DNA of 64,000 nt from Flavivirga algicola (GCF_012910715.1 NZ_JABBHF010000001.1:565170-629169), one strand, 5' to 3'. Positions 1 to 8,734 are shown, numbered from the stretch's first letter. Notes: generated from the letters alone by a model not told the origin. Program-made: numbers and translations.

Positions 1-649
1 CTCAAATATGGTCCTTATTGATGAAATCAACAGAGCTCCTGCCAAAACACAAGCCGCTTTATTTGAAGTCATGGAAGAACAGCAAATTACGATTGACGGC
101 AATAAATTTAAATTGGATGCACCTTTTATGGTTTTGGCAACTCAAAACCCTGTAGAGCAAGAAGGCACCTATAGGTTACCTGAAGCACAATTAGACCGTT
201 TCTTATTTAAGATTGATGTTAATTATCCTAATCTAGATGAAGAAATAGAAATACTTTCCAGAGAGCATGAATTAAAAGATAGACCAAAAACAGAAGCCCT
301 GACATCATTCCTTACAGCTGATCAAATAGTAAAATATCAGAATTTAGTGAGCCAGATTCTAGTAGAAAAACATTTACTTAAATACATTGCAGAACTCATT
401 GTTGCGACGCGCAATAATCAATTCCTATATTTAGGGGCATCACCAAGAGCATCCATTGCCATATTAAAGTCCAGTAAAGCATTTGCTGCTATGTCTGGGC
501 GTGATTTTGTAACTCCAGAAGATATAAAACGTGCAGCTATCCCTGTTTTACACCATAGAGTAATTGTAACACCAGAACGTGAAATGGAAGGGGTTTCTAG
601 CAAGCAAATTATAAAACAAATTATTGAAACTGTTGAAATACCCCGTTAG
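1..649 (+). CDS. MoxR-family AAA+ ATPase, 3' part
   Basis: The gene is cut by the window start; the frame is open from base 2, so the ATG at 8 is an internal Met. The first visible residues are the Walker B segment ([14 protein letters not shown]), followed by the MoxR motif [14 protein letters not shown], sensor 1 (LATQNP) and the C-terminal lid with GASPRAS. MoxR ATPases act as chaperones that help fold or insert metal/VWA-domain partner proteins, and they are usually encoded beside DUF58 and VWA (Bat) genes. A DUF58 gene follows here, which fits. The N-terminal Walker A is outside the window. Confidence 0.93.
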   Translation, partial: SNMVLIDEINRAPAKTQAALFEVMEEQQITIDGNKFKLDAPFMVLATQNPVEQEGTYRLPEAQLDRFLFKIDVNYPNLDEEIEILSREHELKDRPKTEALTSFLTADQIVKYQNLVSQILVEKHLLKYIAELIVATRNNQFLYLGASPRASIAILKSSKAFAAMSGRDFVTPEDIKRAAIPVLHHRVIVTPEREMEGVSSKQIIKQIIETVEIPR

Positions 650-654
650 TTTGC

Positions 655-681
655 AGTGGTAAGTGGTAAGTGGTAAGTGGT
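655..681. repeat. Heptamer tandem array, unit AGTGGTA (about 3.9 copies)
   Basis: Perfect 7-bp direct repeats start 5 bp after the moxR stop codon. The unit is not a multiple of three and lies outside any gene. A second heptamer array of unrelated sequence follows at 725-755. Confidence 0.9.
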
Positions 682-724
682 CAAAATAAACAACACAATA
701 TCATTCAGAGGGAGGAGCAACTAA

Positions 725-755
725 AACTTTTAACTTTTAACTTTTAACTTTTAAC
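725..755. repeat. Heptamer tandem array, unit CTTTTAA (4 copies)
   Basis: Four perfect copies of a 7-bp unit end 5 bp before the TTG start of the DUF58 gene. Because the unit contains TAA and shifts frame by one base per copy, the array puts stops in all three forward frames. A change in copy number would alter the leader of the DUF58 mRNA. Confidence 0.9.
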
Positions 756-760
756 AAATT

Positions 761-2092
761 TTGAAATTATTTAAACCATTCTACATACAATCCCGTTTTT
801 TTTATGCAGGCATTGGCATTGTTGTATTATTTGCTTTAAGTTATTTCATCCCCCTATTATTTAATATAGCCCAACTTTCCATATTAATCCTCATACTCTT
901 GTTCTTTTTAGATTTTCTAATTGTTTTTATTGGAAAAAATAAACTTGAGGCTTCAAGAGTAGTTCCTGATAAGTTTTCTAACGGTGATAAAAACCAAATA
1001 AAACTAACCATTCGCAATAACTATCCTATTTCAGTTTATTTAGAAGTTATTGATGAAGTTCCTGAACAATTTCAAGTAAGAGACTTTAAAATTAAGGAAA
1101 GTATTCCGCCTCGTAAATCAAGATTAATTCAGTATGATTTAAAGCCAACAGAACGTGGTGAATATCATTTTGGATGTTTGAATGTGTATGCATCCTCCGT
1201 CATAAAATTAGTTGCGAAGCGTTTTATATTCGATGAAGGCACTATGGTGCCAACCTATCCAAGTTTTAAGCAATTAAAAAAATTTGAGCTTCTAAATATT
1301 AATAAAAACTCGTTAGAATATGGTCTAAAAAAAGTAAGGCGTCTTGGACATTCCATGGAATTTGAACAAATCAAAGACTATGTTTTAGGAGATGATTTAC
1401 GCACCATAAACTGGAAAGCAACAGCAAAGAAAAATCAGCTGATGGTCAATCAGTTTCAAGATGAAAAATCACAACCAGTTTATTCTATTATTGATAAAGG
1501 CCGTATTATGAAAATGCCTTTTAATGGTCTAAGTCTTTTGGATTATGCCATTAATGCCGCTCTGGTAATAAGTAATGTTGTTTTAAAAAAACATGATAAA
1601 GCTGGTATGTTTTCATTTTCCAAACACATAGACAATGTTGTTGTTGCAGAACGAAGAAGCTCGCAAATGCAGCTTATTTTAGAATCACTCTATAATGTTA
1701 ATACCGATTTCTTTGAAAGTGACTTTAGTCGATTATACGGAAGTATAAAGCGCCATATTACACATAGAAGCCTTATTTTAATGTATACCAATTTTGAAAC
1801 ACTAGATGGCTTAAACAGGCAATTATCATATTTAAAGGCTATTTCTAAAAGTCATTTATTAGTGGTTATTTTTTTTAAAAACACAGAGCTTAGCACTTTA
1901 ATCAGTGAAAAGGCAGAAACAGTACAACAAGTTTACGATAAAGTCATTGCCGAAAAATTCGCATTTGAAAAACGTCTTATCGTAAATGAATTAAAAAAAT
2001 ACGGTATCTATTCTATCTTAACAACACCAGAAAATCTTACCATTGATACCATCAATAAGTATTTAGAAATTAAAGCCCGAGGCTTACTTTAA
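761..2092 (+). CDS. DUF58 domain-containing membrane protein
   Basis: A 443-residue protein with two N-terminal membrane segments (about 14-34 and 38-57) and a C-terminal DUF58 region. The hallmark DDLRTINWKATAK lies near residue 210. DUF58 proteins are partners of MoxR ATPases and have a VWA-like fold; the biochemical role is unclear. The start is a TTG: an in-frame TAA at 752-754 lies just upstream, and no ATG occurs before the first membrane segment. An SD-like GGGAGGAG (about 710-717) is too far upstream (over 40 nt) to serve this start. The gene is separated from moxR by the two heptamer arrays and is probably co-transcribed with it. Confidence 0.88.
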   Translation: MKLFKPFYIQSRFFYAGIGIVVLFALSYFIPLLFNIAQLSILILILLFFLDFLIVFIGKNKLEASRVVPDKFSNGDKNQIKLTIRNNYPISVYLEVIDEVPEQFQVRDFKIKESIPPRKSRLIQYDLKPTERGEYHFGCLNVYASSVIKLVAKRFIFDEGTMVPTYPSFKQLKKFELLNINKNSLEYGLKKVRRLGHSMEFEQIKDYVLGDDLRTINWKATAKKNQLMVNQFQDEKSQPVYSIIDKGRIMKMPFNGLSLLDYAINAALVISNVVLKKHDKAGMFSFSKHIDNVVVAERRSSQMQLILESLYNVNTDFFESDFSRLYGSIKRHITHRSLILMYTNFETLDGLNRQLSYLKAISKSHLLVVIFFKNTELSTLISEKAETVQQVYDKVIAEKFAFEKRLIVNELKKYGIYSILTTPENLTIDTINKYLEIKARGLL

Positions 2093-2156
2093 AGCTTTTC
2101 TAAAAATTTAATTTATAATTAAAAGTAGTTTCTATAAATTTTATTGATAGTTTTTC

Positions 2157-2164
2157 TATTTTTG
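2157..2164 (+). promoter_or_regulatory. Bacteroidota -7 box (TATTTTTG) for oxyR
   Basis: Exact match to TAnnTTTG, 13 nt before the oxyR ATG. No good TTTG -33 element is seen at the usual spacing. The predicted leader is very short. Confidence 0.6.
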
Positions 2165-2177
2165 TAGTCTAAATAAA

Positions 2178-3122
2178 ATGACTATGACAATTACCCAATT
2201 ATACTATGTTTTAGCTGTTGCCGAAAACCAGAATTTCACCAAAGCAGCAGAAAAATGTTTTGTCACGCAACCAACATTAAGCATGCAAATACAAAAACTT
2301 GAGGATCAATTGGATGTATTGATTTTTGATCGTACAAAAAAACCAATTGAATTAACCGATGTTGGTAAAAAAATTGTGACCCAGGCAAGAAATATTGTTA
2401 ATGAGTCCTATAGAATTCAAGACATTGTAGACCAGCAAAAAGGTTTTATAGGTGGCGAGTTTAAGCTTGGTATTATACCAACTGTTATGCCTACCCTACT
2501 CCCTATGTTTTTAAAGAATTTTATAAAAAAACACCCAAAGGTTAAGCTTAAGATAGAGGAACTGGCTACAGAAGAAATAATTTCTAAAATTAACGACGGA
2601 CATATAGATGCTGCTATAGCTGCGACCCCATTAGAAGAAGAAAACATTAAAGAACGCGTCCTTTATTTTGAACCCTTTGTAAGTTATATTCCCGAAAACC
2701 ATAGGTTACATAAGCATAAAAAAATAGATGTATCAGATTTAGATATTGATGATATGCTCTTACTTGAAGATGGTCACTGTTTTAGAGATGGTGTTATCAA
2801 CCTTTGCAAAGCATTTAAAAACCAAACAGATGATCAGTTTCAACTAGAAAGTGGTAGTATAGAAACGCTTATAAAACTTTCAAATGAAGGATTAGGCATG
2901 ACGCTCTTACCTTATTTACATACTTTGGATATAAATGATAAAGAGAAAGAAAACCTTCATCATTTTAATGATCCCACACCAGCCAGAGAAGTGAGTATTA
3001 TTTATCATAAAAGTGAGTTAAAAATGCAAATCATTGAAGCTTTGCAAGATGTTATATCTGGTGTGATTAGAGGTGCTATCGCATTTCAAAACGTAGAAAT
3101 CATTAGCCCCTTAGCTAAATAG
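2178..3122 (+). CDS. oxyR: LysR-type hydrogen peroxide sensor OxyR
   Basis: A 314-residue LysR regulator: N-terminal winged helix-turn-helix (about 6-65, with NFTKAAEKCFVTQPTLSMQIQKLE) and a C-terminal periplasmic-binding-like effector domain (about 92-300). It has the OxyR signature LEDGHCFRDGVINLC, in which Cys201 and Cys210 match the C-x8-C pair of E. coli OxyR (Cys199/Cys208) that forms the peroxide-sensing disulfide. It is therefore expected to activate antioxidant genes (catalase, Dps, AhpC) when oxidised; none of these lies next to it here. ATG start; a bidirectional terminator follows. Confidence 0.92.
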   Translation: MTMTITQLYYVLAVAENQNFTKAAEKCFVTQPTLSMQIQKLEDQLDVLIFDRTKKPIELTDVGKKIVTQARNIVNESYRIQDIVDQQKGFIGGEFKLGIIPTVMPTLLPMFLKNFIKKHPKVKLKIEELATEEIISKINDGHIDAAIAATPLEEENIKERVLYFEPFVSYIPENHRLHKHKKIDVSDLDIDDMLLLEDGHCFRDGVINLCKAFKNQTDDQFQLESGSIETLIKLSNEGLGMTLLPYLHTLDINDKEKENLHHFNDPTPAREVSIIYHKSELKMQIIEALQDVISGVIRGAIAFQNVEIISPLAK

Positions 3123-3150
3123 AAAAATACAGACCTCGTCTCGTCCTAAA

Positions 3151-3185
3151 AACAAAAGAGCTTCCTGTTTGGAAGCTCTTTTGTT
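3151..3185. terminator. Bidirectional terminator between oxyR and yajC
   Basis: A perfect inverted repeat with core arms AAAAGAGCTTCC and GGAAGCTCTTTT around a 5-nt loop, A-rich on the left and T-rich on the right. It can end oxyR on the plus strand and the nusB-yajC transcript on the minus strand. Confidence 0.88.
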
Positions 3186-3206
3186 TTATATACTCAAAAA
3201 AGTATC

Positions 3207-3500
3207 TTATTTTTTTGCTGGTGCATTTAGTTTCATACTCATTTCCATAGAAATAGCCGAGCGTTCATACTTCATTTTACCAGACATAGTCTCTATAACA
3301 CAGCTCCCATCCTTATCATTTAGCTCCAAGACTTTACCATGTAGGCCACTTTTAGTAATGACTCTATCTCCTTTTTTTAATTCGGCTGCAAATTTCTTTT
3401 CTTTTTTTGCACGTTTCATTTGTGGTGCAATCATAAAGAAATATACAACTACAAACATTAATATAAATGGCATAAATGCGCTTATTCCTCCTTCTCCCAT
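3207..3500 (-). CDS. yajC: Sec translocon accessory subunit YajC
   Basis: A 97-residue protein with a short periplasmic N-terminus, one membrane segment (about 8-27, FMPFILMFVVVYFFMIAPQ) and a basic cytoplasmic tail with the family motif KKGDRVITKSGLHGKV. YajC binds SecDF at the SecYEG translocon. The gene begins 1 bp after the DUF1573 stop codon, so the two are co-transcribed and probably translationally coupled. Confidence 0.95.
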   Translation of the reverse strand: MGEGGISAFMPFILMFVVVYFFMIAPQMKRAKKEKKFAAELKKGDRVITKSGLHGKVLELNDKDGSCVIETMSGKMKYERSAISMEMSMKLNAPAKK

Positions 3501-3501
3501 C

Positions 3502-3999
3502 TTATTTTACTTGAATTGTTGATGTTGTTGTTGCTGGTTTTTTGGCTGCATTCGGATCTGGCTTTACAAAAGCTGTAATTTTTACAGTTTCTGATCCCTT
3601 TTCCGTATTTGCCGTAACCGTTATTGTTTTAGAAACTTTATTGGTTCCACTTCCATTAAATTGAACAGAAAATTTACCTGATGCTCCTGGCTCTAGAGGC
3701 TCTCTACTCCAATCTTGGGGCACCGTACATCCACAAGTACTTTTAATATCTGTAATAACTAAAGGAGCGTCTCCTGTATTTTTATAGTTAAAAACCGTAG
3801 TAACTTTTGTTTTAGATTCGATTTCACCAAAATCATGTTCTTTCTTATCAAACTCAATTACGGGAAACTTAGATGAGCTCGCATCTCTTACTGCTGCTTC
3901 AGCTACATTTTTGTCATCAATTTTATTAGCTGCATTTTCTTTACAAGAAGTAAATGCGATTAAGCATAATGTACTTAATCCTAATATTATTTTTTTCAT
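3502..3999 (-). CDS. DUF1573 lipoprotein
   Basis: The chosen start is the second Met (MKKIILGL), which gives a 165-residue protein with a clean lipoprotein signal: hydrophobic stretch then FTSC with the lipid Cys at residue 19. An upstream ATG at 4017 would add six residues. The mature part has one DUF1573 domain, an immunoglobulin-like beta-sandwich with the motifs FDFGEI-like KEHDFGEI, YKNTGDAPLVI and STCGCTVP. Such proteins are common in the Bacteroidota envelope; their function is not established. It lies between nusB and yajC. Confidence 0.85.
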   Translation of the reverse strand: MKKIILGLSTLCLIAFTSCKENAANKIDDKNVAEAAVRDASSSKFPVIEFDKKEHDFGEIESKTKVTTVFNYKNTGDAPLVITDIKSTCGCTVPQDWSREPLEPGASGKFSVQFNGSGTNKVSKTITVTANTEKGSETVKITAFVKPDPNAAKKPATTTSTIQVK

Positions 4000-4131
4000 T
4001 GTTAAATTTTTTGTCATTTGTGATGTAAAAATAGTAATTATTTAATCTATTAAAAACTTTTATTAACTTCTTAACAAAGAACTTATCTTGACTTTTTCTA
4101 TTTCCTAAAAAATCAAAACAAGTTCAGAAGA

Positions 4132-5076
4132 TTACATAAGCCCTCTCCCTATTTTATTTAATTTCCCTCCAGCATCGTACTCTTTAACCAATTTATCTAG
4201 AATACCATTTATAAATATGCTGCTTTTTGGTGTAGAATATTCTTTGGCTATTTCTAAATATTCATTAATAGTCACTTTTACTGGTATAGATGGAAAGTTT
4301 TTTAATTCATTAATTGCCATTTGCAATAATACATAATCGACATCAGCAATACGATCTGAGTCCCAATTTTTGGTTTTCTTTTCAATCTCCTTGTTGATTA
4401 ACGATCTATTTAAAAGTGTTTTTTTGAACAAATCAATTGCATACTTCTGATCATCCGAATCTTTATACAATTTGGGTGTAAAATAATGTTCGGGTGAACT
4501 TGTCTTTACTTTTCTCAACAATTTCAAAATAGTTGTATTTACTGTTGGAAGATCATCCAACCAAGTTAAGTTTTTATCCTCTAAGTACTCATAAAGTTTT
4601 TCATTAGGCGCAATGATGTCCTTAAACACATCAACAATAAATTCTTTATCCTCTTTAAAGTCGGAAACCCTGGTTTTCATATAATCCTTATACAGGTCAC
4701 TTTTGGTAATCGCTCTAAAAATAACATCTACGTATTCACCATCCAATTCCCAATTAGTTATTTTATGAAGGTCCAATTGGTCTTTCAATTGTAAATTCTC
4801 TCTCAGAGATTTAAGCAATTGGTTATTTATAAACTTTTTGTTGGGATCTTTGTCTTCCTTTGTCGCTAAATGCTTTTTTTGTTTTTTTTGTAAATCGTCT
4901 TCAGCTCTTTTTTGAACTTCAAGCAGCAGCGAAATTAATAAGAGGTACAAGTTGTACATATTATCTATACTAAATAATAAGAATTTCTGATCTTTAGTAA
5001 AATCGTCACTCTCGCCTCCCTTAAAGGCATACAGAGTTTGCATTACTTTTACACGAATATGTCTTCTATTTAGCAT
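4132..5076 (-). CDS. nusB: Transcription antitermination factor NusB (long form)
   Basis: A 314-residue protein, more than twice the E. coli NusB (139 residues). The C-terminal part (about 190-310) carries the NusB fold with DVDYVLLQMAINELKNFPSIPVKVTINEYLEIAKEY and the closing SSIFINGILDKL segment. The N-terminal start MLNRRHIRVKVMQTLYA is also NusB-like. The middle is a lysine-rich insertion (LQKKQKKH). The long form is usual in Bacteroidota. NusB binds boxA RNA with NusE (S10) in rRNA antitermination. First gene of the nusB-DUF1573-yajC group. Confidence 0.92.
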   Translation of the reverse strand: MLNRRHIRVKVMQTLYAFKGGESDDFTKDQKFLLFSIDNMYNLYLLLISLLLEVQKRAEDDLQKKQKKHLATKEDKDPNKKFINNQLLKSLRENLQLKDQLDLHKITNWELDGEYVDVIFRAITKSDLYKDYMKTRVSDFKEDKEFIVDVFKDIIAPNEKLYEYLEDKNLTWLDDLPTVNTTILKLLRKVKTSSPEHYFTPKLYKDSDDQKYAIDLFKKTLLNRSLINKEIEKKTKNWDSDRIADVDYVLLQMAINELKNFPSIPVKVTINEYLEIAKEYSTPKSSIFINGILDKLVKEYDAGGKLNKIGRGLM

Positions 5077-5131
5077 AATTACAAAGAACTTAAATTAAAA
5101 AATATGAAAGTGTTTCATTGTTTTTCCGCTG

Positions 5132-5139
5132 CAAAAATA
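5132..5139 (-). promoter_or_regulatory. -7 box (TATTTTTG) for nusB operon
   Basis: On the minus strand TATTTTTGC matches TAnnTTTG and lies 55 nt upstream of the nusB ATG. No convincing -33 box was found. Confidence 0.5.
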
Positions 5140-5252
5140 ATATTATTTTGAAAAGTAACTTCATATTTTCTTTTTATTATTAGAATAATATTTTAAACTA
5201 TATTTAACAATTACCTGTAATATATACTTCTATTTTATTCTTATTAATACAT

Positions 5253-5260
5253 TATATTTG
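5253..5260 (+). promoter_or_regulatory. -7 box (TATATTTG) for the ABC exporter
   Basis: Exact TAnnTTTG match, 22 nt before the ATG at 5283; the -33 element is not evident. Confidence 0.55.
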
Positions 5261-5282
5261 CTCTCCCGATACGACTAGGTAA

Positions 5283-7046
5283 ATGAAAGAATTACAACAT
5301 CTAAATAAGTACTTTTTAAAATATAAAACACACCTTTTAATAGGTATGGTAATTACTGTTGTAGCTAGAATTTTTCTACTTTTTACTCCGCGCTATGTCA
5401 AACAAGTTTTTATTTTGGTAGAAAGGGCTTTAGATGGATTGATTACCAAAGAGGTTTTTAAAGCTGAGTTAATAGAAGCTATTCTTTATATTATCGGAGC
5501 TGCAATAATAGGCGGCATACTCACCTTTTTTATGCGCCAAACCATAATTAATGTATCACGTTATATTGAATTCGATTTAAAAAATGAAATTTATGACCAA
5601 TACCAAAAGCTGTCTTTAAATTTTTATAAAAAGAATAGAACAGGGGATTTAATGAACCGTATCACCGAAGATGTTATGAGGGTGCGTATGTATGCAGGGC
5701 CCGCTATCATGTATAGTATTAATACTTTTACATTGTTTGTTGTTGTTATTATTTATATGGTTAATGCCTCACCAAAATTAACACTATACACAATAATACC
5801 ATTACCCATTCTCTCTGTCATTATATATAAGCTCAGTAAGGAAATACATAAACGTAGCACCATTGTTCAGGAATACTTGTCTAAACTTTCTACATATACC
5901 CAAGAATCTTTTAGCGGCATTTCGGTAATTAAAGCCTATGGTATTGAGCCACAAACATCAACAAATTTTAATTCACTTGCTTCGAAGAGTAAAGAAAAAC
6001 AAATAAGTTTAGCCAAAGTTCAGGCTTGGTTTTTTCCAATGATGATTTTACTTATTGGTGCAAGTAATCTATTGGTAATCTATATTGGTGGCATGCAATA
6101 TATCAATGGAGAAATTGAAAGTATTGGTATTATTGCAGAATTCATTATTTACGTAAATATGCTTACGTGGCCAGTGGCTACAGTAGGTTGGGTCACTTCG
6201 ATTGTACAACAGGCTGAAGCATCGCAGAAACGAATCAACGAATTTTTAAAAATTGAACCCGAAATTAAAAACACTATAAATACAGATACAAAAATTACTG
6301 GTGATATTCGTTTCAATAATGTTACTTTTACTTACGATGATACAAATATTCAAGCGTTAAAAGGGGTTAGTTTTAATATCAAATCGGGAGAAACACTAGC
6401 AATTATAGGTAAAACTGGATCTGGAAAATCCACGATTTTAGACTTAATTGGTAGACTTTATGATATTAATGAAGGTTCGATTACTATTAATGGTATACAA
6501 ATAGATAAACTTAATTTGAACAATTTAAGAGATAGTATTGGCTATGTACCTCAAGATGCTTTTTTATTCTCCGATACCATAAAGAACAATATTAAGTTTG
6601 GAAAAGAAAACGCCACGGATGATGACGTTATTCAAGCAGCGAAAAATGCGCAGGTACACAAAAACATTGCTAAATTCAATAAAGGTTACGATACCATTTT
6701 AGGTGAACGAGGTATAACACTTTCTGGTGGACAAAAGCAACGCGTATCTATTGCCAGAGCCATTATAAAATCGCCTAAAATATTACTTTTTGATGATTGT
6801 CTGTCTGCCGTTGATACAGAGACTGAAGAAAAAATATTAAAAAATCTTAATAAAATTTCAAAAGGCAAAACAACAATTATTGTTAGCCACAGAGTTTCAT
6901 CTGCCAAAAATGCCGACAAAATTATTGTACTGGATGATGGTGAAATTGTTCAAGAAGGCACACATGAAACGCTTATAAATATAGATGGGTACTACAAACA
7001 TCTATTCTTAAAACAATTGAGCGAAACCACTTCAAACGAATCTTGA
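5283..7046 (+). CDS. ABC exporter half-transporter (fused TMD-NBD)
   Basis: A 587-residue MdlB/MsbA-like exporter: six membrane helices in the first 310 residues, then one nucleotide-binding domain with Walker A GKTGSGKST (about 376), Q-loop YVPQDAFLFSDT, signature LSGGQKQR (about 480), Walker B and H-loop SHRVSSA. In Walker B the usual catalytic glutamate is aspartate (LLFDDCLSAVD), as in the degenerate half of heterodimeric exporters. No partner half-transporter gene lies nearby. The substrate cannot be told from sequence; drug, lipid and peptide export are all possible. Confidence 0.88.
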   Translation: MKELQHLNKYFLKYKTHLLIGMVITVVARIFLLFTPRYVKQVFILVERALDGLITKEVFKAELIEAILYIIGAAIIGGILTFFMRQTIINVSRYIEFDLKNEIYDQYQKLSLNFYKKNRTGDLMNRITEDVMRVRMYAGPAIMYSINTFTLFVVVIIYMVNASPKLTLYTIIPLPILSVIIYKLSKEIHKRSTIVQEYLSKLSTYTQESFSGISVIKAYGIEPQTSTNFNSLASKSKEKQISLAKVQAWFFPMMILLIGASNLLVIYIGGMQYINGEIESIGIIAEFIIYVNMLTWPVATVGWVTSIVQQAEASQKRINEFLKIEPEIKNTINTDTKITGDIRFNNVTFTYDDTNIQALKGVSFNIKSGETLAIIGKTGSGKSTILDLIGRLYDINEGSITINGIQIDKLNLNNLRDSIGYVPQDAFLFSDTIKNNIKFGKENATDDDVIQAAKNAQVHKNIAKFNKGYDTILGERGITLSGGQKQRVSIARAIIKSPKILLFDDCLSAVDTETEEKILKNLNKISKGKTTIIVSHRVSSAKNADKIIVLDDGEIVQEGTHETLINIDGYYKHLFLKQLSETTSNES

Positions 7047-7128
7047 ACGAACTAAACCCCAATCTAATAACTTTTTGTTCTTTTTTATTTAATGAAATAA
7101 AACAACATTTAAAAAAGAAACTTCCTAA

Positions 7129-7163
7129 TTTGTTGGTTAGTATCGGTTTTTTTTAGATTTTTG
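7129..7163 (+). promoter_or_regulatory. Candidate promoter of the DUF3276 gene
   Basis: A TTTG at 7129-7132, 21 bp, then TAGATTTTTG at 7154-7163. The -7 part has one extra T compared with TAnnTTTG, so the match is imperfect. It ends about 38 nt before the ATG. Confidence 0.4.
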
Positions 7164-7201
7164 ATAATAAATAACGATAACTAAACAAATTTCTATACAC
7201 T

Positions 7202-7597
7202 ATGAACAATAATGATATGATGGAGAGAGAAGAGATTTTTTCGAAAGTATTAAGAGCAGGAAGACGTACCTACTTCTTTGATGTAAGGGCCACTAAAGCG
7301 GACGATTATTACTTAACTATTACTGAGAGTAAAAAGTTCACAAACGATGATGGATCATTTCACTACAAGAAGCATAAGATATATATTTACAAAGAAGACT
7401 TTTCTGAATTTAAAGATATATTAGCCGAAATGACTGATTATATTATAGAAAAGAAAGGTAACGAAGTTATTAGCGAGCGTCACCAAAAAGATTTTAAAAA
7501 GAGCTACGAAGTTGAAAATACAGAAGTATCATCAACTAATGGTGACTCACATAAATCTGCCGAAAGTTTTACTGATGTAGATTTCGATGACATATAA
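7202..7597 (+). CDS. DUF3276 (PUR-alpha-like) nucleic-acid-binding protein
   Basis: A 131-residue acidic-tailed protein. Residues about 8-85 form one PUR-like repeat (SKVLRAGRRTYFFDVRATKADDYYLTITESKKF). Members of this family in Bacteroidetes and Borrelia (BpuR) bind single-stranded DNA or RNA. The C-terminus (about 95-131) is low-complexity and rich in Ser, Glu and Asp. It is a single-gene unit: own upstream region and a strong terminator downstream. Confidence 0.87.
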   Translation: MNNNDMMEREEIFSKVLRAGRRTYFFDVRATKADDYYLTITESKKFTNDDGSFHYKKHKIYIYKEDFSEFKDILAEMTDYIIEKKGNEVISERHQKDFKKSYEVENTEVSSTNGDSHKSAESFTDVDFDDI

Positions 7598-7626
7598 ACT
7601 AAACTAAACAAACTGAGTCATCATGG

Positions 7627-7657
7627 AAAACCGTAACAATATTGTTGCGGTTTTTTT
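7627..7657 (+). terminator. Rho-independent terminator after the DUF3276 gene
   Basis: A near-perfect palindrome (AAAACCGTAACAAT / ATTGTTGCGGTTTT, one G-T pair) runs directly into seven Ts. It lies between convergent genes and may also stop csaA transcription from the other strand. Confidence 0.88.
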
Positions 7658-7675
7658 GTCCCTATTCTTTATTAA

Positions 7676-8011
7676 TTAAGCTACTGGTGTACCATTTTTT
7701 ACTCGATTCTCTGAATTTAAAAGTATCACATCTTTACCATTTACTGCTCCTAATACCAAACATTCACTCATAAACTTGGCAATTTGCTTTTTAGGAAAAT
7801 TTACAACCGCTACTATTTGTTTTTTTAGTAAGTCCTCTTTTTTATAAAGCGTTGTAATTTGTGCAGATGATCTTTTAATGCCCAGATCACCGAAATCAAT
7901 AGTTAGTTGATAAGCAGGGTTTCTTGCTTCAGGGAAATCATTAACTTCAATAATAGTTCCTATTCGTAAATCTACTTTAGTGAAATCTTCAAAAGTTATT
8001 GTATTGCTCAT
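7676..8011 (-). CDS. csaA: CsaA-type tRNA-binding domain protein
   Basis: A 111-residue stand-alone OB-fold of the EMAP/MetRS-beta type: FEDFTKVDLRIGTIIEV at the N-terminus, RNPAYQLTIDFG in the middle and ECLVLGAVNGKDVILL near the end. CsaA from Bacillus is described as a secretion-related chaperone, and the fold binds tRNA in relatives. The gene stands alone between a convergent terminator and its own promoter, whose -7 box ends only 4 nt before the ATG. Confidence 0.9.
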   Translation of the reverse strand: MSNTITFEDFTKVDLRIGTIIEVNDFPEARNPAYQLTIDFGDLGIKRSSAQITTLYKKEDLLKKQIVAVVNFPKKQIAKFMSECLVLGAVNGKDVILLNSENRVKNGTPVA

Positions 8012-8015
8012 TTTT

Positions 8016-8023
8016 CAAAAATA
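8016..8023 (-). promoter_or_regulatory. -7 box (TATTTTTG) four bases upstream of csaA
   Basis: Minus-strand TATTTTTG, then AAAA, then the csaA ATG. If it is used, transcription begins at or next to the start codon and the mRNA is essentially leaderless. Confidence 0.55.
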
Positions 8024-8173
8024 CAATTTGCTAAATGGATTTTAATAATGATGGATCATAAATTTAATAACACTTTATTTAAATAACATATACAAAAAGC
8101 AAAAAACAATTTCTGTAGTCATTTTAAAGCTTATTTGACAATAAATTACGAACTTTGGTGAAACTTAAATTTC

Positions 8174-8734
8174 ATGGCTAGAACTCCATCCAATATGCTT
8201 CCTTTAGGGACTCAAGCTCCTGTGTTTAATTTATTTGATACTATATCTGGTAAACACTTATCACTTACTCAATTAAAAGGAACCAGTGCTACGGTAATTA
8301 TGTTTATATGTAATCATTGCCCTTTTGTTATTCACGTAAACCCTGAAATAGTTTCAATTGCAAATTCATATGCCGAAAAGGGCATTAGTTTTATTGCCAT
8401 TTCTAGCAACGATGTTGTAAACTACCCACAAGACAGCCCAGAGAACATGACCATTCATGCTAAAAATGAAGCCTATCCGTTTCCTTATCTATATGACGAA
8501 ACACAGGAGATTGCAAAGGCTTATGATGCAGCATGTACCCCTGATTTTTATGTGTTTGATAGTAATTTAAAGTTAGCTTATAGAGGACAATTAGACGACT
8601 CTCGTCCAGGCAATGAAATTGCACTCACAGGAAATGATTTAAGAAATGCTTTAGACTGTTTAATTGAAAATAGGGACAATACTACTCAACAAAAACCTAG
8701 TATTGGTTGCAATATTAAATGGATAAACACCTAA
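8174..8734 (+). CDS. Thioredoxin-fold peroxiredoxin-like protein
   Basis: A 186-residue redoxin-family protein (AhpC/TSA-like). It has the thioredoxin-fold start GTQAPVFNLFD and an active-site segment ICNHCPFV with Cys46 and Cys49 in a C-x2-C arrangement, then the conserved ACTPDFYVFD near residue 120. No signal peptide is seen, so it is cytoplasmic. Proteins of this PRX-like group are presumed thiol oxidoreductases or peroxidases; the substrate is unknown. It converges on the GNAT gene with a 4-bp overlap of the 3' ends. Confidence 0.85.
   Translation: MARTPSNMLPLGTQAPVFNLFDTISGKHLSLTQLKGTSATVIMFICNHCPFVIHVNPEIVSIANSYAEKGISFIAISSNDVVNYPQDSPENMTIHAKNEAYPFPYLYDETQEIAKAYDAACTPDFYVFDSNLKLAYRGQLDDSRPGNEIALTGNDLRNALDCLIENRDNTTQQKPSIGCNIKWINT

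Noticed and set aside
3169-3522. 117-residue open frame opposite yajC
   Set aside because: It is antisense to a clear yajC gene and contains the terminator; its sequence has no family features.
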